Part shown: piece by piece, positions 8,795-17,160 of the stretch
How positions within the stretch are numbered: the first letter of the stretch is position 1
How the letters are laid out: each line of letters starts with the position of its first letter
Assembly: GCF_014636235.1 (NCBI RefSeq)
Contig: NZ_BMDZ01000038.1
Location: forward strand, 1 to 53,685
Length of the DNA: 53,685 nt
Source: Tistrella bauzanensis
GTDB lineage: Bacteria > Pseudomonadota > Alphaproteobacteria > Tistrellales > Tistrellaceae
Direction of reading: 5' to 3'
Position numbers and translations under genes: made by a program
The notes under the pieces: model-generated
The model's input: only the letters and a program-made list of their open reading frames with translations
What the model was told of the DNA's origin: nothing
Databases searched by the model: none

Positions 8795-9790
8795 TTACAT
8801 CGTGGATTTGGGCTCGGTGTCGTCGACGGTGACGGTGGTGCTGCCATCCAGGATGGCGGCCTTCTTCGCCTCGACCTTGGCCTTCAGGTCGGCCGGGATC
8901 TTGTCGTCGAAGGTGCCATAGGGGGCAAGCGAGGCACCGCCCGGCTTCATGTTGGAATAGCTGCCGTAATCCTCGGCCTTGAAGCTGCCGTCCTTCACGG
9001 CCGCGATCGCCTTGTCGATCGTGGGCTCCATGTGCCACAGCGCCGAGGCGACGACCGTTTCAGGATACTGGGCCTGGGTGTCGATGACATTGCCGATCGC
9101 CAGAACGCCACGCTCCTTGGCGGCATCCGACACGCCGAAGCGTTCGGCATACAGCACGTCGGCGCCGCGCTCGATCATGGCGAAGGCGCTCTCCTTGGCC
9201 TTCGGCGGATCGAACCACGAGCCGATGAAGCTCACCATGAACTTGGCCTCGGGGTTCACCTCAAGCGCGCCGGCCATGAAGGCGTTCATCAGCCGGTTGA
9301 CCTCAGGGATCGGGAAACCGCCGACCACGCCGATGACGTTCGATTTGGTCATGCCGCCGGCGATCATGCCGGTCAGATAGGCAGGTTCCTGGATGTAGTT
9401 GTCGAACACCGAGAAATTCGGATCCTGCGGCTTGAACGACGAACCCATCAGGAAGGCGGTTTCGGGATAGTCGCGGGCCACGCGGCGGGCCGCCTGCTCG
9501 ACCGCGAAGGCCTCGCCGACGACCATGTCGGCGCCCTTCTCGGCGTATTCGCGCATCACGCGCTCATAATCGGCATTGGTCACCGATTCCGACCATTCAT
9601 AGTCGATGTCGCCGCGTTTGGCGGCGGCGTCGAGGGCAATGTGGATGCGGCTGACCCACTGCTGCTCGATCGGCACGGTGTAGACGCTGGCAACCTTGAT
9701 CTTGTCGGCGGCGTCAGCGTTGCCGGCCATCAGCGCCGAGACGGCGACGGTGGCGGCGAGGGCTGCGGCCCTGAGCTTTGCGAGCAGCAT
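8795..9790 (-). CDS. BMP-family ABC transporter substrate-binding protein
   Basis: The 331-residue periplasmic protein starts at ATG 9790 (ggagatcgctcatcc before it); the frame is open upstream but without a ribosome site. Residues 1-24 are a Sec signal peptide (KLRAAALAATVAVSALMAG-NADA) with a signal peptidase I site and no lipobox. The mature part fits the BMP/PnrA family, with ASVYTVPIEQQW at the N-terminus and GVVGGFPIPEVNRLMNAFM near 145. It captures the solute for the ABC importer encoded directly downstream. BMP proteins usually bind purine or pyrimidine nucleosides, but some of this sub-branch sit with nucleobase-deaminase genes as here, so a base is possible. It is the first gene of the operon. 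Confidence 0.92.
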   Translation of the reverse strand: MLLAKLRAAALAATVAVSALMAGNADAADKIKVASVYTVPIEQQWVSRIHIALDAAAKRGDIDYEWSESVTNADYERVMREYAEKGADMVVGEAFAVEQAARRVARDYPETAFLMGSSFKPQDPNFSVFDNYIQEPAYLTGMIAGGMTKSNVIGVVGGFPIPEVNRLMNAFMAGALEVNPEAKFMVSFIGSWFDPPKAKESAFAMIERGADVLYAERFGVSDAAKERGVLAIGNVIDTQAQYPETVVASALWHMEPTIDKAIAAVKDGSFKAEDYGSYSNMKPGGASLAPYGTFDDKIPADLKAKVEAKKAAILDGSTTVTVDDTEPKSTM

Positions 9791-10006
9791 GGATGAGCGA
9801 TCTCCGATGGGTGTCGCGGAACTTTCATGATAACGCAAGGACTGCGCCAATGCCTCAAGATCCGCCAAATCCACGGGCAGAAAACCTGCGCTGCCCGCCG
9901 GTTGCCGCCGAATGCCTCAGACTTGTGCAGGCGGCGTGACCGATTGGGCGAATTTTGACCAAATGGTACGCAAATGCAATCGATGTTTCCGACGTGGTGC
10001 GGCTGG
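9791..10006. promoter_or_regulatory. Upstream region of the BMP/deaminase operon
   Basis: This 216-bp gap separates the BMP gene from the 3' end of the alpha/beta hydrolase gene. It must hold the promoter of the importer operon. The most distinctive stretch is AT-richer than its surroundings and includes accaaatggt at about 9958-9967, a nearly palindromic decamer. No convincing -35/-10 pair could be fixed by eye. Confidence 0.35.
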
Positions 10007-10912
10007 TCAGGGTGTGGCGCCCATGCCCAGCAGGTCGCCATTCTGGCGATCGTCGCCGCCGGTCTTCGCCCAGCGTCCATGCTCGACGGCGGTGAAGAAA
10101 TCGGCGAGCAGGCGGTTGACGGGGTCGGGCTCTTCGAGATTGGCGGCATGGCCGGTCATCGGCAGCACGGCCAGGCCGGCCGCGGGCAGGGTGGCCTTCA
10201 GGAACAGATTGGCCTCGATCGCCGGCGCGTCGCTGTCGCCCACGATCAACAGGACCGGCAGGTTCATCGTGCGGAATTCGTCTTCCAGCGCGAACAGCGA
10301 CGGCCGTCTTGCCTGATAGCCGCGCAGGGTCAGCGCCGCGCCCAGCGGTGAATGATCCAGAAACACCGCCATCGCCTCGTCGGCGCCGCGCGGATCCTTG
10401 GCGGCGAAGGGCAGCCGGCCGGCCGATGACATATAACTGCGCCCGGCGGCCTCCAGGCCGTCCTCCAGGATACGGGCGGCCGTGGCCTCGCAATTGGCGG
10501 CGAAATCGGCGCGCTGCTCCGGCCGCGCGCCATAGCCGGCGCCGATCGCGGTGATCGATCGGGCGCGATCGGGATGACGCAGGCCGAAATGCAGCACGGC
10601 GAAGCCGCCCATGCTGCATCCCACAAGATGCGCGCGGTCGATGCCCAGACCGTCCATCACCGCGCGGATGTCGTCGGTCGCCTGCGCCTGGCCGTATTCG
10701 TCCACCGTCGCCGGCACATCCGATGGCGGATAGCCGCGGGCATCATAGGCGACACAGCGATGGCTGCGCGCGAAGCGCCGCATCTGCGGTTCCCAGCTCC
10801 GCCGGTCGCCGGCAAATTCGTGCACGAACACGATCGCCTCGCCATGCCCGGCCTCGATCACATGCAGCCGCACATCGCCATTGGCGACGAAGCGCCCCTC
10901 GACACTGCCCAT
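10007..10912 (-). CDS. Alpha/beta hydrolase (enol-lactonase/haloperoxidase-like)
   Basis: The 301-residue cytoplasmic hydrolase has the canonical fold. It shows an oxyanion strand IVFVHEF near residue 28, the nucleophile elbow GCSMGG near 98, an acidic residue in VGDSDAP near 225 and the catalytic histidine in TGHAANLEEPD near 255. That architecture and length resemble 3-oxoadipate enol-lactonase and related small-ester hydrolases, but no aromatic-degradation genes adjoin it, so the substrate cannot be named. ATG 10912 follows a purine-rich aggaatgacc. A short extra tail of about 20 residues follows the last helix. Confidence 0.85.
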   Translation of the reverse strand: MGSVEGRFVANGDVRLHVIEAGHGEAIVFVHEFAGDRRSWEPQMRRFARSHRCVAYDARGYPPSDVPATVDEYGQAQATDDIRAVMDGLGIDRAHLVGCSMGGFAVLHFGLRHPDRARSITAIGAGYGARPEQRADFAANCEATAARILEDGLEAAGRSYMSSAGRLPFAAKDPRGADEAMAVFLDHSPLGAALTLRGYQARRPSLFALEDEFRTMNLPVLLIVGDSDAPAIEANLFLKATLPAAGLAVLPMTGHAANLEEPDPVNRLLADFFTAVEHGRWAKTGGDDRQNGDLLGMGATP

Positions 10913-11051
10913 CGGTCATTCCTCCACATGCATCGGCATGATCCACGCCCCTGGTGGATCTGCCCTTGTCATTGGGGAAGCCTAGCGGCGACAGCCGCCG
11001 GACGCTACTCCGCCGCGTGCCCATTCGCTCTTCCGGGATGTGGCCGCTCTT

Positions 11052-11684
11052 TCAGGATGCCGCATCGATCAGTGCGGCGATGGCCGCGGCATCATCGCCG
11101 GGCTCGGCCGCAAGCCCCGCGACGACACCCTGGCGGTCGGCCCGGTCGCGGTTCTGGCTCACCTTCCATTTGCCATCGATGCGGGCGATCGGAATGTCCA
11201 GGCCGACAATGCCCTTCATCTGGGCGGCGATGAAACCGGCCGGGGCATCGGTCATCGCCCAGGGCCGAGGGCGCCCGGCTTCCTGTGCGGCGGTCAGTGC
11301 GGCCAGTTGCGCCGACAGCCAGGCCGGATCTTCGGTGATCCGCGGCCGACCCCGCACCTGGACAGTGGCATAATTCCAAGTAGGGACAACTTTGCCGTGC
11401 GCCGCCTTGGACGCATACCACGAGGGCGTGACATAGGCGGCCGGCCCCTGGAACACCACCAGCGCCTCGGCGGCGTCGCGGAGGTCACCGATCTGCGGGT
11501 TGGCGCGGGCAAGATGGGCGCGCAACAGGTGGTCGCCGCCAGCCGTCTCGATCAGGTCGAAAGGCAGCAGATTGGCCATCAATCCGCCTGAACCGGCGGT
11601 GATCAGGGTGGCAAGCGGATGGTCGCGCATCAGCGCATGCAGCACCGCTGGGCGCTGTTCCTGAAAGATCCTGGGCTGGTACAT
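11052..11684 (-). CDS. PaiB-type FMN-binding protein
   Basis: The 210-residue protein starts at ATG 11684 (gagagaatg before it; an upstream in-frame ATG at 11726 has no support). It matches the PaiB/FMN-binding split-barrel family: MYQPRIFQE at the start, LITAGSGGLMANLLPFDL near 30, LVVFQGPAAYVTPSWY near 75, VPTWNYATVQVRGR near 100 and the conserved MKGIVGLDIPI near 160. In Bacillus PaiB is described as a negative regulator of degradative enzymes and sporulation, though the family probably acts as flavin-binding enzymes or sensors. Single-gene unit; no partner PaiA acetyltransferase nearby. Confidence 0.88.
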   Translation of the reverse strand: MYQPRIFQEQRPAVLHALMRDHPLATLITAGSGGLMANLLPFDLIETAGGDHLLRAHLARANPQIGDLRDAAEALVVFQGPAAYVTPSWYASKAAHGKVVPTWNYATVQVRGRPRITEDPAWLSAQLAALTAAQEAGRPRPWAMTDAPAGFIAAQMKGIVGLDIPIARIDGKWKVSQNRDRADRQGVVAGLAAEPGDDAAAIAALIDAAS

Positions 11685-11801
11685 CGGACGGCATTCTCTC
11701 GGCGGCGGGCGCGGGGGCAGCGTCAATGTCGCGGCCGAATGGTCTGCCGTCCAGGGCCGATTTTCACCAAGATGGCTGGTCCAATCAGAAGGCGACCATG
11801 G

Positions 11802-12395
11802 CTATCCCTTGCGGCGCACCACCCGGTACAGATAGGTCAGCACCATCAGCGCGATGACGCCCTTCGACACCGGATCCATATAGGCGGCAACCAGATCGTA
11901 CTGGCTTTCCAGCGCATAGCCGGCAAGGGCGAGCAGGCTGGTCCAGATTACCGAGCCCAGGGTGGACCAGGCCAGATACCGCCCCATCGGCATCGCGGCG
12001 ATGCCAGCCGGCACCGAGATGAGTGTGCGGATGGCGGGGATCAGACGCCCGAAGAACACGGCCTTGCCGCCGTGACGCTCAAACCAGCCATGGGCCTGAT
12101 CGACCTCGTCGGGTGAAATCGTCAGCCAGCGGCCATGGCGTTCGGCCAGATGACGGATGCGCCGCCGCCCCAGCCGCCGCCCCAGCCAGTACCAGGGCAG
12201 GGTGCCGATGACCGACCCCGCCGTACCGGCCAGAATGACGCCGATGATGGTGAGGTCACCGCGTGCGGCGGCAAAGCCCGCCACCGGCATGATCAGCTCC
12301 GACGGGATCGGCGGGAACAGGTTTTCCAGCGCCATCAATGCGGCGACACCGATATAGCCTGCGGATGAGACGACACCCACGATCCATTCGAACAT
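11802..12395 (-). CDS. DedA-family membrane protein
   Basis: The 197-residue inner-membrane protein starts at ATG 12395 with ggag six bases upstream. DedA/VTT signatures are present: ENLFPPIPSELIMP near residue 24, the glycine-rich GTAGSVIGTLPWYWLGRRLG near 57, and FGRLIPAIRTLISVPAG near 115, whose arginine is the conserved essential one. About five hydrophobic segments are visible. DedA proteins are lipid scramblase/transporter-like and help maintain proton motive force and recycle undecaprenyl-phosphate or phosphatidyl lipids, a role that would fit an organism with heavy polysaccharide output, but nothing here links it to that locus. Confidence 0.92.
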   Translation of the reverse strand: MFEWIVGVVSSAGYIGVAALMALENLFPPIPSELIMPVAGFAAARGDLTIIGVILAGTAGSVIGTLPWYWLGRRLGRRRIRHLAERHGRWLTISPDEVDQAHGWFERHGGKAVFFGRLIPAIRTLISVPAGIAAMPMGRYLAWSTLGSVIWTSLLALAGYALESQYDLVAAYMDPVSKGVIALMVLTYLYRVVRRKG

Positions 12396-12584
12396 TCCGG
12401 CTCCACTGGCAGTGACCCATGGCCGCAGGCTGCGGTCGTGGGATGAGGTAAGCATGATCGGCAATGGACCAATGCCGAAGCGGGCCGCTTGTTCCGGAAT
12501 GGCCGATCGGGGCGGGCTCCGTGACAGTTCGCCGCAGCCATTTGCCGCGCGGGAGGGTATTCTGGGGGAATCGCCACGCGCTCC

Positions 12585-12622
12585 CCCCGTTTCGTATCCG
12601 GCCCACCCCGTTTCTTATCCGG
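12585..12622 (+). repeat. Two 17-bp direct repeats, 21-bp spacing, before the hydrolase gene
   Basis: ccccgtttcgtatccgg (12585-12601) recurs as ccccgtttcttatccgg (12606-12622) with one mismatch. The 21-bp period is two helical turns, and the second copy ends 14 bp before the ATG at 12636. This suits a pair of operator sites or a duplicated untranslated segment. The 240-bp divergent gap between dedA and this gene holds nothing else recognisable. Confidence 0.6.
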
Positions 12623-12635
12623 AAACACGCTGCTG

Positions 12636-13574
12636 ATGACCGATTACCACGCCTCGCCTTCCGCCCCGGCCGCAGACCCGGCCGGCACGACCATGGCCAC
12701 CGGCGATGCGGAGCGGGCCTATAACGCCCGTGCCGCCGTGCCCGACCACCCGGCGATCTTCGCGCGCTGGGCGGCCGAGGCGGCGGCGGCCCGGGCGGAC
12801 TTCACCCGCAGCGGCCGCTTCCGGCCGGCGATCGTCTATGGCCGGCGCGGCGATCAGGTGCTGGATCTGGTGATGCCCGAAACCGGGCCCGGGGCCGGCG
12901 GCGGCGTGCCGGTGCTGGTGTTCTTTCATGGCGGCTATTGGCAGGCCATGAGCCGCGAGAGTTTCACGCAACTGGCGCGGGGATATGTCGCCAGAGGCGT
13001 CGCGGTGGCGTTGGTCGACTATACACTTGCACCCGCGACCACGGTTGCCGGCATCGTCGAGGAAGCGCGCGAGGCCGTGGCGCTGCTGTGGCGGCTGGCG
13101 CCGGCGCTCGGCCTCGATCGCCGGCGCATCGTGGTCGCGGGACATTCCGCCGGCGGTCAGATCGTCGGCATGCTGGCGGCCACAGACTGGGCGGCGCGTG
13201 ATCCGGCACTGGCGGTGGCGGCGCCACTGATCGCGGGCGGCGTGGCGATCAGCGGCGTATTCGATCTGGAGCCGCTGATCGCGACCAGCATCAACGCGAA
13301 ACTGGGCCTTGACGTGGCCGGTGCCCGCGCCGCCAGCCCGCACAGGCTGGCACCGCAGCCATGCACACGGCTGGTGCTGGCGGTGGGCGGGGATGAATCG
13401 TCTGAGTTTCACCGCCAGAGCCGCGATTTCGGGCGCCGCTGGCAGGCCGCCGGTGCCCGGATCGACATGATCGATCTGCCGGGCCGGCATCACATGAGCG
13501 CGGTCGAGGCGTTGGGCGAAGACGATCACCCGCTGATGCGCGCCACGCTCCGCCTGCTGGGCACGGACGACTGA
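12636..13574 (+). CDS. Alpha/beta hydrolase, arylformamidase/BD-FAE-like
   Basis: The 312-residue hydrolase shows the HGGYW oxyanion motif near residue 98, as in arylformamidases and the BD-FAE esterases. The nucleophile is in GHSAGG near 170, and an acidic GGDESSEF near 252 and GRHHMS near 284 supply the Asp and His. Arylformamidase hydrolyses N-formylkynurenine in tryptophan breakdown; however, no kynureninase or tryptophan dioxygenase gene is adjacent, and a general carboxylesterase is equally possible. It is a lone gene and converges on hldE 18 bp downstream. Confidence 0.82.
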   Translation: MTDYHASPSAPAADPAGTTMATGDAERAYNARAAVPDHPAIFARWAAEAAAARADFTRSGRFRPAIVYGRRGDQVLDLVMPETGPGAGGGVPVLVFFHGGYWQAMSRESFTQLARGYVARGVAVALVDYTLAPATTVAGIVEEAREAVALLWRLAPALGLDRRRIVVAGHSAGGQIVGMLAATDWAARDPALAVAAPLIAGGVAISGVFDLEPLIATSINAKLGLDVAGARAASPHRLAPQPCTRLVLAVGGDESSEFHRQSRDFGRRWQAAGARIDMIDLPGRHHMSAVEALGEDDHPLMRATLRLLGTDD

Positions 13575-13592
13575 CCGGGGGAGGCTGCCCGA

Positions 13593-15125
13593 TCAATCGC
13601 CGCTCTGGTTGATGCGGGCAACAGTGGCGGTGGTGGAATGGCCGGGCAGGATCGGCACGATCATCACCCGGCCGCCCCGGGCGGTGACGACATCGGCGCC
13701 GACCACAGTGTCGGGGCTGTAATCGCCGCCCTTGACCAGCAGGTCGGGCTGAATGGCCGCGATCAACTCGGCCGGGGTGTCCTCGGCGAAGATCAGCACC
13801 AGATCGACATCGGCCAGGGCCGCCAGCACCGCGGCACGGGTGTCCTGATCCTGCACCGGCCGCGACGGCCCCTTCAGCCGGCGGACCGAGGCATCGGCAT
13901 TCACCGCCACCACCAGCCGGTCACAGGCGGCACGCGCCTTGCCGATCACGTCCAGGTGGCCGCGATGCAGCAGGTCGAAACAGCCATTGGTGACCCCGAC
14001 GCGCAATCCCTCGGCCTGCCAGCCGGCGGTGATGCGGGCGGCATCGGCGGCCGTGTCGACCACACGGGCATGGCGGGGCGGGGCGCCTGCCGCGACCGAG
14101 CGCGCCTCGGCGTCGCCGGCGGCGGCGGCCCGGATCTCGGTGGGGGTGACGGTGGCGGTGCCGAGCTTGCCGACCACAACACCAGCCGCCGCATTGGCAT
14201 ATTGCACGGCGTCGACCAGCGATCCGCCGGCGGCAAGCCCGCAGGCCAGCGCCGCGACCAGCGTATCGCCGGCACCTGAGACGTCGAAAACCTCGCGGGC
14301 GCGGGCCGGCAGATGCACGGCGCTGCCATCGGCACCGACCACGGTGACACCATGGGCGCCACGGGTGGCGACCAGATGCTGAAAGCCATGCGCCCGAACC
14401 AGCGCCAGGGCCGCGCGGGTGACGGCGGCGTCATCGGCGGGATCGATCGTCTCGCCTGAAGCCATCGCCAGTTCGGCGGCATTGGGGGTGAGAACCATGG
14501 CGCCGCGATAGCGGCTGAGGTCGCGCGCCTTGGGGTCGACCACCACCGGCCGGCCGGCGGCGAGGCAGCAGGCCATGATATCGGTGAGGATATCGGGTGC
14601 CAGAACACCCTTGCCGTAATCCGACAGCAGCACGATGTCGGCGGCAGCCACCGCCTCGGCCACCGCTGCCATCAGCCCGGCATGGGCGGTCAATGACAGG
14701 CCGCCGGGGCCGTCCTCGTCGGAGCGCAGCAATTGCTGGCTCTGCGCCACATAGCGGGTCTTGACGATGGTGCTGCCATCGATATCAACCGCGAGATCGC
14801 CGGTGACGCGGTCTTCCGCCGCCAGCAGGTCGCGCAACTCGGCGGCCGCGGCATCGGGACCGACCACGGCGACCAGCCTGGCATGGGCGCCGAGCGAGGC
14901 CACATTGCGCGCGGCATTGCCGGCGCCGCCGATCATGGTGCGGCGGCGCTCGACCCTGAGCACCGGGATCGGTGCCTCGGGCGAGATCCGCTCCACCTTG
15001 CCATAGACGAAGCGGTCGAGCATGACGTCGCCGATGACCGCGACCGTCACCGCGCCGAAACGCCGGTCGAGATCGAGGAAATCCACACGGGCGGCGCCGG
15101 CGGCACGGACAGAACTGGTCGACAT
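13593..15125 (-). CDS. hldE: Bifunctional heptose-7-phosphate kinase / heptose-1-phosphate adenylyltransferase
   Basis: The 510-residue cytoplasmic enzyme makes ADP-heptose for lipopolysaccharide core. Residues 1-330 form a PfkB/ribokinase-type kinase with IGGAGNAARN near 64, and the anion-hole sequence DVSGAGDT near 282 carrying the catalytic Asp. Residues 370-505 form a nucleotidyltransferase with the HxGH-type signature (VTNGCFDLLHRGHLD) near 380. ATG 15125 is chosen because the kinase fold begins directly after it; the open frame further upstream encodes low-complexity sequence overlapping the isomerase gene. Its neighbour upstream, gmhA, gives the preceding step. Confidence 0.93.
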   Translation of the reverse strand: MSTSSVRAAGAARVDFLDLDRRFGAVTVAVIGDVMLDRFVYGKVERISPEAPIPVLRVERRRTMIGGAGNAARNVASLGAHARLVAVVGPDAAAAELRDLLAAEDRVTGDLAVDIDGSTIVKTRYVAQSQQLLRSDEDGPGGLSLTAHAGLMAAVAEAVAAADIVLLSDYGKGVLAPDILTDIMACCLAAGRPVVVDPKARDLSRYRGAMVLTPNAAELAMASGETIDPADDAAVTRAALALVRAHGFQHLVATRGAHGVTVVGADGSAVHLPARAREVFDVSGAGDTLVAALACGLAAGGSLVDAVQYANAAAGVVVGKLGTATVTPTEIRAAAAGDAEARSVAAGAPPRHARVVDTAADAARITAGWQAEGLRVGVTNGCFDLLHRGHLDVIGKARAACDRLVVAVNADASVRRLKGPSRPVQDQDTRAAVLAALADVDLVLIFAEDTPAELIAAIQPDLLVKGGDYSPDTVVGADVVTARGGRVMIVPILPGHSTTATVARINQSGD

Positions 15126-15174
15126 GGCGGGTCCGGGCTGTTGGGAGAGGGACGGGTGGCCAAAGATCTGTTGG

Positions 15175-15777
15175 TCAGTCGCCGGAGGGGCGCTCGTCGG
15201 GAACCAGGCCCAGGGCGATTTCCAGCGCCCCGCACAGCATCTGGCCCAGCATGATGTGCATTTCCTGAATCCGGGCGGTGGTATCGCTTGGCACCACCAG
15301 TGCCAGATCGGCGCGCCCTGGCGTGTCGCCGCCATCGCGGCCGGTCAAGGCCACGGCGGTGATGCCGGCGGCCCGCGCCGCATCGAGCCCCAGCAGCACA
15401 TTCGGGCTGCGGCCCGAGGTGGTGATGCCGACCGCCATGTCACCCGGTCGGCCGAGTGCGGCGATCTGGCGGGCGAAGAGCTGATCGAAGCCCATGTCAT
15501 TGCCGATCGCGGTCAGCGCCGAACTGTCGGTGGTGAGGGCGAGCCCGGCAATGGGCGCGCGATCGCGGCGATAGCGCACCGCCAGTTCGGTCGCCAGATG
15601 CTGAGCGTCCGAGGCCGAACCGCCATTGCCGAAGAACATGATCTTGCCGCCGGCGCGGATGGTGGCAAGCGCCATCGCCACCCATTGTCCGAAGGGCTGC
15701 TTCAGCACGGCACGGGTGCGGGCGAAAACCGCCGCGTGTTCATCCAGTTCGGCCTCGAAGAAGCTGTCGATATCCAT
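15175..15777 (-). CDS. gmhA: SIS-domain phosphoheptose isomerase
   Basis: The 200-residue SIS-fold enzyme converts sedoheptulose 7-phosphate to D-glycero-D-manno-heptose 7-phosphate. Characteristic stretches are FGNGGSASDAQHLATEL near 48, TDSSALTAIGND near 82 and TTSGRSPNVL near 115, with QEMHIMLGQ late in the chain. It lies 49 bp upstream of hldE on the same strand and very probably forms an operon with it. The ATG at 15777 begins MDIDSFF; the frame is open for 91 more codons upstream but those encode compositionally aberrant sequence. Confidence 0.92.
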   Translation of the reverse strand: MDIDSFFEAELDEHAAVFARTRAVLKQPFGQWVAMALATIRAGGKIMFFGNGGSASDAQHLATELAVRYRRDRAPIAGLALTTDSSALTAIGNDMGFDQLFARQIAALGRPGDMAVGITTSGRSPNVLLGLDAARAAGITAVALTGRDGGDTPGRADLALVVPSDTTARIQEMHIMLGQMLCGALEIALGLVPDERPSGD

Positions 15778-15985
15778 GGCCCAGGTCCGATCTGCCGGTA
15801 CGGCGCGTGTGCGCCGGCAACGATAGGAGGCGGCGTTGCCGGTGACAAGTCGCCACGGGCAACTCGAGCGCTTGTTTGACCTGCCGGCCGCGCCGACGGA
15901 TGATCGTCGCAGACATCCGCGCGCCGGACCAAGAAGCCGCGAGCCGGCCTTCTGGCCGCCCGACAACCGAGAAGGAGCAGAAGCC

Positions 15986-16429
15986 ATGACCACCACAACC
16001 CACCAGACCGTGCAGACGCCAGCAACCGAACCGCCAGCCCGGGTCACCATCGCCCGTGCCGACGGGGCCGGTTTCGCCGGCGACGGCCTGCGCGCCTTTT
16101 TCAGCTATCGCGACCTCGATATCGGCACGGCGACCCAGGGGCGGTTCCATGCCCATGTGATCCGCGCCGAAGAGGCGGTGACCGCCGGCACCGGCCGCCA
16201 TGCCCACCGGCTGGATTTCCAGATGGTCTATATCCTGAAAGGCTGGGTGCGGTTCTGGTATGACGGCACCGGGTTGGTGGACCTGCGCGCCGGCGACTGC
16301 GTCTATCAGCCGCCGGGCATCGCGCATGAGCTTCAGGCGGGATCCGACGATCTGGAGATGCTGGAGATCACCTCGCCGGCCGATTTCGGCACCGATCCGG
16401 TCGCGGCCCCGCCAGCCACCGGACGCTGA
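15986..16429 (+). CDS. Small cupin-domain protein
   Basis: The 147-residue protein starts at ATG 15986 behind a near-ideal gaaggag. It has a cupin fold: first motif around RHAHRLDFQMVYILKG (residues 71-86) and second motif DLRAGDCVYQPPGIAHEL (95-112), with GTGRHAHR giving the two metal histidines and IAHEL the later one. Single-domain cupins can be dioxygenases, isomerases or binding proteins; no substrate can be assigned. It is probably cotranscribed with the isomerase gene 50 bp downstream and is divergent from gmhA. Confidence 0.8.
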   Translation: MTTTTHQTVQTPATEPPARVTIARADGAGFAGDGLRAFFSYRDLDIGTATQGRFHAHVIRAEEAVTAGTGRHAHRLDFQMVYILKGWVRFWYDGTGLVDLRAGDCVYQPPGIAHELQAGSDDLEMLEITSPADFGTDPVAAPPATGR

Positions 16430-16479
16430 ACCCACGGCGCCGCCGAAGAGCGCCGGTCCCATCCGAGGAGATGCCCCTT

Positions 16480-17112
16480 ATGACCCGTCCTGTCGTTGCC
16501 CGTCCTGTCGTTGCCCGTCCTGTCGTTGATTTCCTGTTCGATGTCGGCAGCCCCGCCACCTATCTCGCCTGGGCGCGGCTGCCCGCCATTGCTGCGCGCA
16601 CCGGCGCCGAGATCCGCTGGCGGCCAATTCTGCTGGGTGCCGTGTTTCAGGCCACCGGTAACACCAGCCCCGCGGCGGTGAAGGCCAAGGGCCGCTATCT
16701 GATGGCGGATCTGACGCGCTTTGCCGAGAAGGCGGGCACGCCCTTCCGTTTCAATCCGCATTTTCCGATCAACACCCTGACCATGCAGCGCGGTGCGGCG
16801 GCTGCCCTGGCCGATGGCCGGATCGAGGCCTATCTGGCGGCGATCTTCCCGGCGCTGTGGGCCGATGGCCGCGACATGGGCAATCGGGAGGTGCTGGGCG
16901 CGGTGCTGGAAGCGGCCGGCTTCGATGCCGCAGCGCTGATCGCGGCCTGCGCCACGCCTGAGGTCAAGGACCGGCTGAAGGCCGAAACCGAAGAGGCGGT
17001 TGCGCGCGGCGTGTTTGGTGCCCCCAGCTTCTTTGTAGGCGACACGCTCTATTTCGGTCAGGACCGGCTGGATTTCGTGGAAGAGGCGCTGGCCCGGCAG
17101 GCGGCGGTTTGA
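16480..17112 (+). CDS. 2-hydroxychromene-2-carboxylate isomerase-like protein (DsbA/kappa-GST fold)
   Basis: The 210-residue protein belongs to the DsbA-like NahD/kappa-GST family: VDFLFDVGSPATYLAW at residues 17-32 with the glutathione-binding Ser of GSP, RPILLGAVFQATGN near 48, NTLTMQRGA near 98, and GVFGAPSFFVGDTLYFGQDRL near 178 (key part GAPSFFVGD). ATG 16480 is preferred to ATG 16471 because gaggag ends nine bases before it. The N-terminus carries three in-frame 15-bp repeats (RPVVA, RPVVA, RPVVD). Family members isomerise chromene carboxylates in naphthalene breakdown, but many are general glutathione-dependent enzymes. Confidence 0.85.
   Translation: MTRPVVARPVVARPVVDFLFDVGSPATYLAWARLPAIAARTGAEIRWRPILLGAVFQATGNTSPAAVKAKGRYLMADLTRFAEKAGTPFRFNPHFPINTLTMQRGAAAALADGRIEAYLAAIFPALWADGRDMGNREVLGAVLEAAGFDAAALIAACATPEVKDRLKAETEEAVARGVFGAPSFFVGDTLYFGQDRLDFVEEALARQAAV
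16486..16530 (+). repeat. Three tandem 15-bp units at the start of the isomerase gene
   Basis: Unit cgtcctgtcgttgcc occurs at 16486-16500 and 16501-16515 and again, with the last codon gat, at 16516-16530. Each unit is five codons, so copy-number change keeps the reading frame. Confidence 0.95.
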
Positions 17113-17117
17113 CACGC

Positions 17118-17141
17118 GGGCCGCCACCGTGGCGGCGGCCC
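17118..17141. terminator. GC-rich hairpin between convergent genes
   Basis: gggccgcc (17118-17125) pairs with ggcggccc (17134-17141) around an 8-base loop, in the 48-bp space between the stop of the isomerase gene and that of hldD. There is no T-run on either strand, so it may only be an attenuating structure. Confidence 0.4.
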
Positions 17142-17160
17142 AGATGGCAGTGACGCGGAT

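Noticed and set aside
7047-8921. 624-codon open frame on the plus strand
   Set aside because: It is antisense to the ABC ATPase gene, whose Walker and signature motifs are clear on the minus strand.
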